Positions 8,841 through 17,788 of a stretch of DNA of 64,000 nt are shown piece by piece. The DNA is from Halapricum desulfuricans (GTDB lineage: Archaea > Halobacteriota > Halobacteria > Halobacteriales > Haloarculaceae). The stretch lies in assembly GCF_017094505.1 (NCBI RefSeq), contig NZ_CP064787.1, positions 1,550,001-1,614,000 of the forward strand, written 5' to 3'. Made by a program: the position numbers and the translations under genes. The notes below the pieces were generated by a model. That model was not told the origin of the DNA, did no database searches, and worked only from the letters and a program-made list of their open reading frames with translations. Each line of letters begins with the position of its first letter. The first letter of the stretch is position 1.

Positions 8841-11417
8841 TCAGGAGGGTCTGTCTCCCAACACTCGCTCGCGCACGACGAGCAGGCCCGGCAACATCGT
8901 GACGACGGCGACGAACGCGAAGACGATCGCCAGCCCCGTCACGATCCCGAACCGCTGTAGCGGCGGCGAGAGGGCAAAGGCGAGCACGCCGAAGGCCGCT
9001 GCGGTCGTCGCAGCGCTGGCGAGGAGTGCCCCGCCCGTCCCGGTGATCGTCCGGGTGAGCGCGGATTCGAGGGTCTCGGCACGCTCGCGCTCGTCGACGA
9101 ACCGCTCGCTGGCGTGGATGCTGTAGTCGACGCCGAGCCCGATCGCGAGGCTCGTGATCACCGCCGTCTCGCTGTTGAACGACAGGCCGAGCGCCGACAT
9201 CGCCCCGAGCAGCCACGCAAGCGCCACCACGACCGGCAGGACCGCCACGGGGCCCAGCGACCACGAGCCGTACCGGACGCGGAACAGCGCCGTCAGGAAC
9301 AGCAGGATGACCACGAGCGTCACCGCGAAGGCCTCGATCAGCGTCTCCAGCAGCGCGTCCTGGATGACCGCCGTCGTGACTGTCGCACCCGTCGCCACGG
9401 CCGAAACCGTGGCCGCGCCGTCGTCGGCAACGCCGCGCTCGATCTGCGCCGCGAACGCGCGCGTGTCCCCGGCGATCGTCTGGGCCGATTCGCTCGACCG
9501 GACCGAGAGCAGCAGCCGGGCCGACGTGACCGTGCCGTCCGCGTCGCGGCTCAGGACCTCGCTCGCGGCCCGCTCGTCGGCGTCGAACAGCGCCGCGTAG
9601 ATCTCGCCGATGTCCTCCTCGGGGAGGCCGTCGCCGTCGCTGTCGGACCGCGCGACAAGTGCTGCGAACGTCTCGTTTCCGCTCGCCACGTCCCGGATCA
9701 CGGTGTGTGGGCCCTCGATGGCCGCCGCGCCGCCGGGCCGACGCTGGATGGAACTGTCCGGGTCGACGTCCGTTTCGGCGTCGTCGATCGCCGAGAGTAC
9801 GGTACTATCTGTCACATCCCCGCGTATCAGTATCTGCGATTGTCCCTCGTCGCCCCGCAGCCGGAAGTTGTCGCTCAGATACTCGAAGTCCTCGGCGATG
9901 GTGTACGTCCCGGGCTCGAGCGGGCCGGGGAGGTACTCGGCCCAGTCAGGTGCGTCCTGAGGCAGGAAGTCGACCTCGTTGAACTCCGTGTCGATCGTCG
10001 TCGCGCCGTATCCGCCCGCAGTCGCGAGCAACAGCGCGACGACGACGATCGCGACTGGCGCGCGGATCGACAGCCCACTCAGCCGTTCCAGCACCGCGTT
10101 GGCGAGGCCGCTCTCGACGCCGAACGCCGGTTTCGCCCGCGACCGGCCGAGCCGGTTCTCGACGACGGAGTCGACCTCGATCTTCAGCGCCGGCAGGAAC
10201 ACGCCGAAGGCGACGAACGTGGCGAAGATACCGCCCGCGCTGAGGACTGCGAAGTCCTGGATCGCCGGGAGCGGACTGACGACGTTCGACAGAAAGCCCA
10301 CGCCAGTCGAGACGGTCGCCGCCGCCAGCGCGAGGACGACGCTCCCGAACCCGAGCGCCATCGCCGCCCGGATCGAGAGGTCGCTCCCGGTGCCGTCCTG
10401 CGCGTCGAGCGTCCCCCGGCGGGCCTCCCGATAGCGCATGACCACGTGCAGGGCGTAGTCGATGCTCAGCCCGGTCAACAGGAAGGGAACGGCGATGAGG
10501 ATGACGTTCATCGGGATCGCGAGCCAGCCCATGATCCCCGCGAGCCAGGCCATCACGACGGCGATGCCGACGAACGCCAGCAGGATGTCCAGCAGATCGC
10601 GGTAGGTGATCCCGAGGACGAACACGATCAGCGCGAGCGCGAACGGCGTGATGATCGCGAAGCTGTCGCCGGTCGCCCGCGCGGAGGCGTCGTCCTGAAT
10701 CCCCTGTCCGAAGACGAACGCGTCGTCGAAGCGCTGCTCGATCAGCCCGTCGATCTCGACCTGTGCATCGTAAGCGGCCTGCGGATCCTCGTTCGACCCG
10801 CTGTCGTCGACCTGGAACAGCAGCGTCAGCCGCGCCTCGGCGCTCGTGTCTCCGGGCTCGTAACTCCGGGGCAGGAACGCGTAGGGGTCCTGTCCGCCCG
10901 GCAATTCGGCGTCCGGATCGAGGACGCTCGCGAGCACCTGCTCGAATCGGTCCTGCTGGACGCTCTCGAGGGCCGTGATCTGGCGGTCCAGCGACGGTGT
11001 CCCGGTCGGCGGCGGGCCGTCACCCGAGCCGGCGTGGACGACTGCGGTCGCGACGACGTTCTCGATTCCGACCATTCCCTGTTCGGACAGCGTCGCGTTC
11101 AGGTCCGGATCAGTCCTGATCTCGCGCTGGAGAGCCAGCCCCTCCAGAAGCGATTCCCGCGTGAGGGTGTCGCCGCTCTCGTTGCGGACGACGATCTGGG
11201 CGACGACGCCCTCGTCGCCCCCGTAGCTGTCACGGACGAACTCCTGGGCCGCCGTCTCCTCGGAATCGACCTCGAACTGACCGACGTCCGAACTGCCGGT
11301 CTCGCCGAAGGCGACTCCGGCCGCGACGACGACCGTCAGAGCGAGTACGGCGAGCACGACGAGTTTGCTGTGGGCCGCGATCCAGTCCGCGTACCGTCGC
11401 GCGATCGATCCGGCCAT
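8841..11417 (-). CDS. RND/MMPL superfamily membrane exporter
   Basis: An 858-residue protein with the two-fold RND layout: an N-terminal helix (about 18-38), a large extracytoplasmic loop, a bundle of five or more helices (from about residue 247, containing LTGLSIDYALHVVMRYREAR), a helix near 450, a second loop and a second helix bundle (from about 700, containing GLGVDYSIHASERFVDE). The repeated GxxxDYxxH elements are typical of MMPL and SSD-type RND proteins. Substrate unknown; lipids, isoprenoids or drugs are the usual guesses. It is transcribed divergently from the TrmB-like regulator gene, which probably controls it. Confidence 0.85.
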   Translation of the reverse strand: MAGSIARRYADWIAAHSKLVVLAVLALTVVVAAGVAFGETGSSDVGQFEVDSEETAAQEFVRDSYGGDEGVVAQIVVRNESGDTLTRESLLEGLALQREIRTDPDLNATLSEQGMVGIENVVATAVVHAGSGDGPPPTGTPSLDRQITALESVQQDRFEQVLASVLDPDAELPGGQDPYAFLPRSYEPGDTSAEARLTLLFQVDDSGSNEDPQAAYDAQVEIDGLIEQRFDDAFVFGQGIQDDASARATGDSFAIITPFALALIVFVLGITYRDLLDILLAFVGIAVVMAWLAGIMGWLAIPMNVILIAVPFLLTGLSIDYALHVVMRYREARRGTLDAQDGTGSDLSIRAAMALGFGSVVLALAAATVSTGVGFLSNVVSPLPAIQDFAVLSAGGIFATFVAFGVFLPALKIEVDSVVENRLGRSRAKPAFGVESGLANAVLERLSGLSIRAPVAIVVVALLLATAGGYGATTIDTEFNEVDFLPQDAPDWAEYLPGPLEPGTYTIAEDFEYLSDNFRLRGDEGQSQILIRGDVTDSTVLSAIDDAETDVDPDSSIQRRPGGAAAIEGPHTVIRDVASGNETFAALVARSDSDGDGLPEEDIGEIYAALFDADERAASEVLSRDADGTVTSARLLLSVRSSESAQTIAGDTRAFAAQIERGVADDGAATVSAVATGATVTTAVIQDALLETLIEAFAVTLVVILLFLTALFRVRYGSWSLGPVAVLPVVVALAWLLGAMSALGLSFNSETAVITSLAIGLGVDYSIHASERFVDERERAETLESALTRTITGTGGALLASAATTAAAFGVLAFALSPPLQRFGIVTGLAIVFAFVAVVTMLPGLLVVRERVLGDRPS

Positions 11418-11485
11418 GTCAGATCCCCGCTCCTCGGTGCTGGCTGCTCATACCTGTGCAGTAGCCACGATCAACTTAAGTGTTT

Positions 11486-11497
11486 GTAGGTTCCTAC
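11486..11497. promoter_or_regulatory. Candidate operator in the RND/TrmB divergent promoter region
   Basis: Inverted repeat GTAGG-TT-CCTAC inside the 185-bp region between the two divergent starts, next to AT-rich promoter sequence (CTATATTTG). It is a candidate binding site for the adjacent TrmB-like protein. This is inferred from position and symmetry only. Confidence 0.35.
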
Positions 11498-11602
11498 TAT
11501 ATTTGCAGTCTGTCGAGGCGGCGATCGGTGCGAACGGATCCGGGAACAGCAGGGAGCGCACCGGTCCGTCGGCTGTGTGAGAACGATCGAAAAGAGACAA
11601 GC

Positions 11603-12385
11603 ATGGACCGGGCCAACGAGACGGCAATGAGCGAACGCGAGGCGATCGAGGCGCTGGAGGCGCTGGGGCTGTCGAACTACGAGGCGCAGGTGTTCGTCGC
11701 GCTCCAGCGGCTCGGCGGCGGGACCGCCCAGGAGGTGAGTCGCAACTCCGAAGTGCCCCGATCGCAGGTCTACGGGACCGCCGACGGCCTCGCCGAGCGC
11801 GGCCTGCTGGAAGTGATCGAGTCCTCGCCCAAGACCTACCGGCCGGTCGAACTCTCGACGGCCCGGCAGCTGCTCACCGAACGCCTCGAACGCGAGACGG
11901 CACGCGCGTTCGACACCCTCGAGGAGTTACGAGCCACCGATCGCTCGCCAGCCGAGGGCGACGTCGCGACGCTGCGGGGCCGACGGCCGATCGATGACCG
12001 GATCGCCGCGCTCGTCGCCGACGCTGACTCGACCGTGGTCTTCGTCTCGCCGACCGCCGAATCGCTGACCGGCGAAATCGCGACCGCACTCCGGGAGGCC
12101 GCCAGTACGGGCGTCTCGGTGACTGTTGTCACGGCCGAACCGTCGCTGCGCGACCGCTCCGACGGCGGCGTCGAGGTGTTCGTCATGTCCGAAGACAATC
12201 CGGCGGACTTCGCCGGCCGCGCGCTCATGGTCGACGACCGGACGGTCCTGCTGGCCGCCGAGACCGACTCCTCGCCGGTCGAGGAAGAGGCGCTGTGGAC
12301 CGGCGACTCCAGCATCGGTCGGATCCTCGCGGCGTTCATGCGCTCCGGGATGGAGTCGGGACGCGACCGCCACCGGGAGTCGTAG
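11603..12385 (+). CDS. TrmB-family transcriptional regulator
   Basis: A 260-residue regulator with an N-terminal winged helix (LGLSNYEAQVFVALQRLGGG, then EVPRSQVYGTADGLAERGLL, about residues 22-75) and a C-terminal domain of the phospholipase-D-like TrmB class. The ATG at 11603 is chosen; the frame is open further upstream but would run into the divergent promoter. The next gene converges on it with a 6-bp gap. Because it is divergent from the RND exporter gene, it is likely a local repressor or sensor for export. The ligand is unknown. Confidence 0.85.
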   Translation: MDRANETAMSEREAIEALEALGLSNYEAQVFVALQRLGGGTAQEVSRNSEVPRSQVYGTADGLAERGLLEVIESSPKTYRPVELSTARQLLTERLERETARAFDTLEELRATDRSPAEGDVATLRGRRPIDDRIAALVADADSTVVFVSPTAESLTGEIATALREAASTGVSVTVVTAEPSLRDRSDGGVEVFVMSEDNPADFAGRALMVDDRTVLLAAETDSSPVEEEALWTGDSSIGRILAAFMRSGMESGRDRHRES

Positions 12386-12391
12386 ACGCAG

Positions 12392-12988
12392 TTACTCTTC
12401 GTCGCTTTCGCTCGCGTCTTCGACGGTGATCGTCACGGGTTCGTCGGCGTCCGACTCGCGCTCTTTGAGGTGAGAATCGAGATTGAAGACCGTGTTGAGC
12501 TGTTCCTGCACGTCGTCGACGACCTCTGAGACGAGGTCGCTGGGGGCCATCGCGCTGTACTCGTAGGGGTTGTTGCCCGCGCCGTCGCTCTCGCGCTTGC
12601 GCCGCGTCACTTTCCCCTCCTCGTGGAGCTGTGCGAGCGCTTCCCGGACCGTGCTCGGGTACAGGCCGGTCCCTTCGGCGATCTCCTCGCTCGTGCTGTG
12701 GGGATGCTGGCGGAGATTGACGTAGATCCGCGCCCGCGTCTCGGTATCGAGCACCCACGCGAGCAGGTCGACCAGTCGGTCGTCGAACTCCCCGACCGCC
12801 CGGTCGGCCTCCTCTTCGAGGCGCTCGCGGACGCCCCCCTCGTCGTCGACCGTTACGTCGACTGGTTCGCCGGCGTCCTCGGTCTCGATATCGACGGGTT
12901 CGCCGTCGCTCTCGGTCTCGACGTCGATCGATTCCCCGTCGTCCGGTACGTCGGTTCGGTCCTCGTCTGTGGTGTCGTCAGGTGACAT
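12392..12988 (-). CDS. Winged-helix DNA-binding protein (ArsR-like)
   Basis: A 198-residue, strongly acidic protein. Residues 1-60 are a low-complexity tail with repeated EPVD(I/V) units. The middle (about 70-150) is a winged helix with ARIYVNLRQHPHSTSEEIA and STVREALAQLHEEGKVTRR, and the end is a helical segment suited to dimerisation. It resembles the haloarchaeal HTH proteins that sense cell state, but no specific target can be named. A TTTTTATT box about 35-40 bp upstream marks its promoter. It converges with the TrmB-like gene. Confidence 0.75.
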   Translation of the reverse strand: MSPDDTTDEDRTDVPDDGESIDVETESDGEPVDIETEDAGEPVDVTVDDEGGVRERLEEEADRAVGEFDDRLVDLLAWVLDTETRARIYVNLRQHPHSTSEEIAEGTGLYPSTVREALAQLHEEGKVTRRKRESDGAGNNPYEYSAMAPSDLVSEVVDDVQEQLNTVFNLDSHLKERESDADEPVTITVEDASESDEE

Positions 12989-13059
12989 GCGTCGTTTCTA
13001 CGAGGACAAAAGCGGTTCCCGAATAAAAAGCCTTGGCTGGCACGCGACGCGAATGCCGC

Positions 13060-14163
13060 TCACATCCGACGAGAGGCGGCCTGCTGCACCCGCAGCTGGA
13101 GCGCGTCACAGAGCGCGTCGACGCCTACCTCGTCCCGGAGACGGCGCTGCCGTTGCGATCCGCTCTCGCCCTCGTAGATCTCGCGGATGCCGTCGACGCC
13201 GAGCCGGTCGGCGTCCCGGTAGACGACCTCCTCGAGGTCGACCGTTCCGTCGCCGTCCCGAGCGATAAAAGCGGCGTCGTGGCCGTGGCGAGTCGCTCGC
13301 CACTTGTTCTCGTCGAGCAGTTCGCGCCGCATCTCCGTGCCGGACTCGCCGTCCTCGTACCGTTCGGCCAGATCGAGCACGAGCGCGTGGGCGTACTCGA
13401 CGAACGCCATCGTCCGGTCCGGATCGGCCTGTCCGTCCGGCGCGCGGATCTCGACGGTCCCGTACTCGGTGTGCGGTCGCACGTCGAACCACAGCTCCCC
13501 GCGATCGCTGATCGAATCCGTCTCCAGCATCTGCTCTTCGAACGCCCGGTACTCCTCGATCGATTCGAACGCCGTCGGCATGCCCGTGTTGGGCAGTCCC
13601 TCGAAGATCTTCGCCCGGGCGGACGCCAGCCCCGTGTCGTAGCCGTTCCAGTACGGCGAGTTGGCCGACAGCGCCAGCATGATCGGGAGGTGCCACCGGA
13701 TCTCGTTGGCGATCCACATGGCCTTCTCGCCGTCGTCGACGCCGACGTGGACGTGGACGCCGGCGGTCGTATTGCGGTGTTGGGGGTACTGGATGCGATC
13801 CAGTTGCGCCCGGTAGCGCGGCTTCTCGGCGTGTTCGAGTTCGCGCCACTTCGCCAGCGGGTGCAGCCCCGCGGCCGCGATCCCGTACCCGTGCTCGCGG
13901 GCGTGTTCGACGAGCGCGTCACGCACCTCGAGAACGGCCTCGCGGGCGTTTTCCGGCGCTTCGATCAGTCGGGTCCGGGTTTCGATGACAGTCTTGAACA
14001 GTTCGTGGTCGATTCGATCGTCGAGCACGGGGGGGAGGTCGGACTCGTAGACCAGTTCGTCCGATCCGGCAGTCGGCCGGCCCGCGTCGTCGACGACGTA
14101 GAACTCTTCCTCGACACCCAGCGTTCCGAGGCGGGTGAACGGCGACTCCGTGCCCGTATCCAT
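13060..14163 (-). CDS. gshA: Glutamate--cysteine ligase (GCS2 family)
   Basis: A 367-residue enzyme that joins glutamate and cysteine to gamma-glutamylcysteine, the main thiol of haloarchaea. Family features are [11 protein letters not shown] near the N-terminus, [13 protein letters not shown]-type substrate loop (seen as [15 protein letters not shown]), [16 protein letters not shown] and [20 protein letters not shown]. The ATG at 14163 is preferred over a GTG three codons upstream because it fits the usual start of the family. No gshB is expected in this group. Single gene, same direction as flpA/nop5 but 52 bp downstream of them. Confidence 0.92.
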   Translation of the reverse strand: MDTGTESPFTRLGTLGVEEEFYVVDDAGRPTAGSDELVYESDLPPVLDDRIDHELFKTVIETRTRLIEAPENAREAVLEVRDALVEHAREHGYGIAAAGLHPLAKWRELEHAEKPRYRAQLDRIQYPQHRNTTAGVHVHVGVDDGEKAMWIANEIRWHLPIMLALSANSPYWNGYDTGLASARAKIFEGLPNTGMPTAFESIEEYRAFEEQMLETDSISDRGELWFDVRPHTEYGTVEIRAPDGQADPDRTMAFVEYAHALVLDLAERYEDGESGTEMRRELLDENKWRATRHGHDAAFIARDGDGTVDLEEVVYRDADRLGVDGIREIYEGESGSQRQRRLRDEVGVDALCDALQLRVQQAASRRM

Positions 14164-14215
14164 CGCTACCACGCGTTTGGTTTCGGCCCGCTAAAACCTT
14201 CCCGTTACTGCGGGG

Positions 14216-14845
14216 TTATTGCCGGGGTGTGGCGACGACGCCCAGATGATCGTCGTGGTACGGTTCCAGTCGCACCCGGTCGAGAATCTCGTAGCCGGAT
14301 TCGAGGGTCGCACTGACCTCCTCGAAGACCGTTTCGGGATCAGCGGTCACGTCCTCGCTGCGGGCTTTGATCGCCAGCAGCAGCCGACCGTCGGGTTCGA
14401 GGAACTGCCGGTTCGCGAGCGCGACCTCGGCCTGCCCGCGCGTCGCGACGTCCTGTATCAGGACCTCGACCGGCTCGACGACGTGGGCGTAGGTCTCGGG
14501 CTTGCGCGCGTCTTTCAACAGCGGGAACAGCCGCTCGCGCTCGGCTGCGACCCCGATCAGGTCGCGGGTCGGCCGCGGGGCGAACTCGACGGCGTAGGTC
14601 GGCCCGGCGAAATCGGCGACGTGGCTGACCGTCGTCCCGCTCGCGGCCCCGAGATACAGCACGCGCTCGCCGCCGGCGAGGCCGTGATCCAGGCCGCGTT
14701 CGAACATCGCCGCGACCTTCGAGCGGTCGGGGTCCCAGCGGCGCCACCCGTCGACGATCGGCTCCTCGGAGACCCGCGGTCCGCGGGTCGCGAGCGACTC
14801 GCGGCCGTCGAACGTTCGGCGCCGGACGCCATTGGGGAGACTCAT
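14216..14845 (-). CDS. flpA: Fibrillarin-like rRNA/tRNA 2'-O-methyltransferase
   Basis: A 209-residue SAM-dependent methyltransferase, the catalytic subunit of C/D-box guide RNPs. Visible are RRWDPDRSKVAAMF, the SAM-binding VLYLGAASGTTVSHVAD (about residues 62-78), YAVEFAPRPTRDL and LIQDVA. The start overlaps the end of the Nop5 gene (ATGA at 14842-14845), so the two core RNP proteins are translationally coupled. Confidence 0.96.
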   Translation of the reverse strand: MSLPNGVRRRTFDGRESLATRGPRVSEEPIVDGWRRWDPDRSKVAAMFERGLDHGLAGGERVLYLGAASGTTVSHVADFAGPTYAVEFAPRPTRDLIGVAAERERLFPLLKDARKPETYAHVVEPVEVLIQDVATRGQAEVALANRQFLEPDGRLLLAIKARSEDVTADPETVFEEVSATLESGYEILDRVRLEPYHDDHLGVVATPRQ

Positions 14846-15678
14846 TCGCCGTCACCCCGCGCGCGGATCGTCTCGATGCGGTCGTCCAGTTCGGCCTGCA
14901 GTTCGGGCCGGCGTTCGCCGCTGTAGTGGTCGACGCGAGCGGCGAGCGTCAACTTGCCCGCGAGCGCCCGGGCGGCCGAGCCGCGGTGCTCGGGGTCGGT
15001 CCCGCGGACGTACTCGTGGGTGTAGATGATCCCGTGTTTCGGCGATGGGGCGTTCCCCCGAAGGTGGGCAAAGAGTGCGTCCTCGGCACCAAGGACCTGC
15101 ACCGTCCCGCTGGCCGAGCGGGCAAGCTGTTTCAGCCCGCCAGAGAGCGCGATCAGCCGCGCCGCGAGCACCGGCCCGGCCATCGCCGCGAGGTTCGGCG
15201 CGACCTCCGGCGCGAACCGCTCGATCGACGCCCGGAGTTCGGCGGCCCGCTCGTCGAGGTCGACCACCTGCTCGGCGAGCGCGCGCAGTTGCTCGTCGAG
15301 GTCGCCCGCCGGCTCGCGCTCGGCGATCTCGCGGGCGAATGAGACCCCACCGCCAGACTCACTGATCCGACTGCCGCCCCACTCGGCGACACGCTCGGCC
15401 AGTTCGTTGGCAGTGCGTTCACAGTCGTCCATCGCGCGGACGGCGTGGACAAGCTGCTGGTCGTCGGCGCGCTCGCGTTCGGCGACGGCCTCGCGGGCAG
15501 TTTCGATGGTCGCTTCGCGCAGTTTGTCGTAGTAGTCGTCTTCGTCAGCGGCGAATCCAGACTCGACCGCTCGAGCCGGCCAGTCCGCCGGCGATTCGGC
15601 AGTTCCGTTCTCGATCGCGCCGCGCGCGTCGAGGTCGTCGGGATCGACGCCCTCGAACCAGCCTGTGTCCGTGGTCAT
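14842..15678 (-). CDS. nop5: Nop5/Nop56-family C/D-box RNP protein
   Basis: A 278-residue scaffold that bridges fibrillarin, L7Ae and the guide RNA. The Nop domain is recognised by APNLAAMAGPVLAARLIALSG-type sequence near residue 175 (VAPNLAAMAGPVLAARLIA), QVLGAEDALFAHLRG and SPKHGIIYTHEYVRG. The N-terminal fibrillarin-binding half is shorter and more acidic than in hyperthermophiles. A GATATAC box about 25 bp upstream suggests a leaderless start shared with the divergent acyl-CoA ligase region. Confidence 0.95.
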   Translation of the reverse strand: MTTDTGWFEGVDPDDLDARGAIENGTAESPADWPARAVESGFAADEDDYYDKLREATIETAREAVAERERADDQQLVHAVRAMDDCERTANELAERVAEWGGSRISESGGGVSFAREIAEREPAGDLDEQLRALAEQVVDLDERAAELRASIERFAPEVAPNLAAMAGPVLAARLIALSGGLKQLARSASGTVQVLGAEDALFAHLRGNAPSPKHGIIYTHEYVRGTDPEHRGSAARALAGKLTLAARVDHYSGERRPELQAELDDRIETIRARGDGE

Positions 15679-15820
15679 TGTCGGTGTGTATACGTTCCCC
15701 CCGTATATCGGTTCCCGAGTCGGTTTTCGATAGACGAGTCAGCCAATCGTCACTTCGATCTTCGCATCCTCGATTGCCCCTTTCATTGTTATTATTCATA
15801 AAGGAATCGAACAGCCGACC

Positions 15821-17773
15821 ATGGGCACGGCGAGGTGGCGCGAGGCGGAGCGCGAGCACACCGACGCGGTGATCGGGCGGGACACGCTGGCGGAGATGTT
15901 CGAGGGGGCGGCCGAGCGCAACGCCGAGCGGGACGCACAGCTGTACAAGACGGGCTGTTACGAGCGGACGCTGCCGGCGGTCGAGACGCCGGACACTGAA
16001 TCGGGGCGGTACCGGGCGCTGACCTACGCGGAGATGCGCGAGAGCGTCCGTCACCTGGCGGCCGGGTTCCGCGAACTCGGAGTGAGCGAGGACGATCGGG
16101 TCGGAATCTTCGCGGACACGCGCATGGAGTGGGCCCAGACCGACTTCGCGCTGCTCGCGGCGGGCGGGGTCGTCACGACCGTCTACACCGAGTCTTCGCC
16201 ACAGCAGGTCCGATACCTGCTGGGCGATCCCGACGCCGTCGGCGTCGTCGTCGAGAACGGCGACCTGCTCGATCGCGTGCTGGAGGTCGAAGACGACCTC
16301 GATCTGGAGTTCATCGTCGCCATCGACGAAGTCTACGGGCACGGCGACCGCGAGGACATCTATACGCTCGGTGAGGTCGCACGCCTCGGTGCGGCGGCGT
16401 TCGAGGAGTCTGCCTACCGGGGGTGGCTCGAGGCGCGCGACCCCGACGACCTGGCGACGCTGATCTACACCTCGGGGACGACGGGCAAGCCCAAGGGCGT
16501 GAAACTCACCCACTGGAACCTCCGGTCGAACGTCAACCAGACGCGCAAGCGGATCGGGCCCCGCCCCGACAAGCCCGCGGACGTCCCCACTCTGGACAGC
16601 GGCACGCGGACGATCTCGGTCCTCCCGCTGGCGCACGTCTTCGAGCGGACCGCCGGCCACTTCCTCATGTTCGCCTCGGGCGCGACCGTCGGGTACGCCG
16701 AGAGCCCGGACACGATCCCGGAAGACATCAACAAGATCCGCCCCCAGACTGGGACGAGCGTCCCGCGGATCTACGAGCGGATCTTCGACCGGATGCGCGA
16801 TACGGCGGGCGAGACCGCGACCAAACAGCGGATCTTCGAGTGGTCCGTCGACGTCGCTTGCTCCTATGCTCGAGCGGACTCGCCGGGGCCGTTGCTCCGG
16901 GCTAAACACAGGCTGGCGGACTATCTGGTCTACGAGAGCGTCCGGAGTCGGCTCGGCGGCAACGTCGAGTTCATGGTCAGCGGCGGGGGGAGCCTCAGCC
17001 CGGAACTGGCCGAACTGTTCCTCGGGATGGGGCTGCCGATTCTGGAGGGGTACGGGCTGACCGAAACGTCGCCGGTCGTGTCCGTCAACCCGCCCGAGGA
17101 CGTCCGACCCGGAACGCTCGGGCCGCCGGTCGCCGACGTGGAGACGCGGCTGGACACCGAACTGGTCACCGACGAGGAGTTCCCGGACGCTGAGGGCGAG
17201 GTCGGCGAGTTACAGGTCAGGGGGCCGAACGTCTACCCTGGCTACTGGGAACGGCCCGAGGACACCGATCGGGTGTTCACCGACGACGGCTGGTTCAGGA
17301 CGGGCGACATCATCGAGCGAACCGACGACGGCTACCTGATCTATCGCGACCGGATGAAACAGATCCTCGTGCTCGATACGGGCAAGAACGTCGCGCCGGG
17401 CCGGATCGAAAACGAGTTCGCCACAAGCGACCGGATCGAGCAAATCATGGCCGTCGGCGACGGCCAGAAGTTCGTCAGCGCGCTCATCGCGCCGAACTTC
17501 GAGCGCCTCGAAGCGTGGGCCGACCGTGAGGAGATCGACCTGCCGACGGATCGCGAACGGCTCTGCGAGGACGAACGCGTTCGCGAGTGGATCGGCGAGG
17601 AGGTCGAGCGCGTCAACCGGCGGCTCGAACCGGTCGAACAGGTCAAGCAGTTCCGGCTCACGCCCGAGGAGTGGACGCCCGAGAACGAACTGCTCACGCC
17701 CTCGATGAAAAAGAAGCGTCGGACGATCCTCCAGCGGTTCAACGATCAAGTCGAGGACATATACGAGGGGTAG
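15821..17773 (+). CDS. Long-chain fatty acid--CoA ligase (AMP-forming)
   Basis: A 650-residue ANL-superfamily enzyme. The ATP-binding motif LIYTSGTTGKPKGVKLTH is near residue 215, the adenylation motif LEGYGLTETSPVVSVNPP near 407, FRTGDIIERTDDGYLIYRDR near 490 and KNVAPGRIENEF near 525. The architecture matches the FadD15-like long-chain ligases found in bacteria and haloarchaea that lack a classical fatty acid synthase. It is preceded by a CATAAAGG box about 30 bp upstream of the ATG, so it is probably leaderless. The gene converges on the photolyase gene. Confidence 0.9.
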   Translation: MGTARWREAEREHTDAVIGRDTLAEMFEGAAERNAERDAQLYKTGCYERTLPAVETPDTESGRYRALTYAEMRESVRHLAAGFRELGVSEDDRVGIFADTRMEWAQTDFALLAAGGVVTTVYTESSPQQVRYLLGDPDAVGVVVENGDLLDRVLEVEDDLDLEFIVAIDEVYGHGDREDIYTLGEVARLGAAAFEESAYRGWLEARDPDDLATLIYTSGTTGKPKGVKLTHWNLRSNVNQTRKRIGPRPDKPADVPTLDSGTRTISVLPLAHVFERTAGHFLMFASGATVGYAESPDTIPEDINKIRPQTGTSVPRIYERIFDRMRDTAGETATKQRIFEWSVDVACSYARADSPGPLLRAKHRLADYLVYESVRSRLGGNVEFMVSGGGSLSPELAELFLGMGLPILEGYGLTETSPVVSVNPPEDVRPGTLGPPVADVETRLDTELVTDEEFPDAEGEVGELQVRGPNVYPGYWERPEDTDRVFTDDGWFRTGDIIERTDDGYLIYRDRMKQILVLDTGKNVAPGRIENEFATSDRIEQIMAVGDGQKFVSALIAPNFERLEAWADREEIDLPTDRERLCEDERVREWIGEEVERVNRRLEPVEQVKQFRLTPEEWTPENELLTPSMKKKRRTILQRFNDQVEDIYEG

Positions 17774-17788
17774 TTCCCCCATCGAGAC

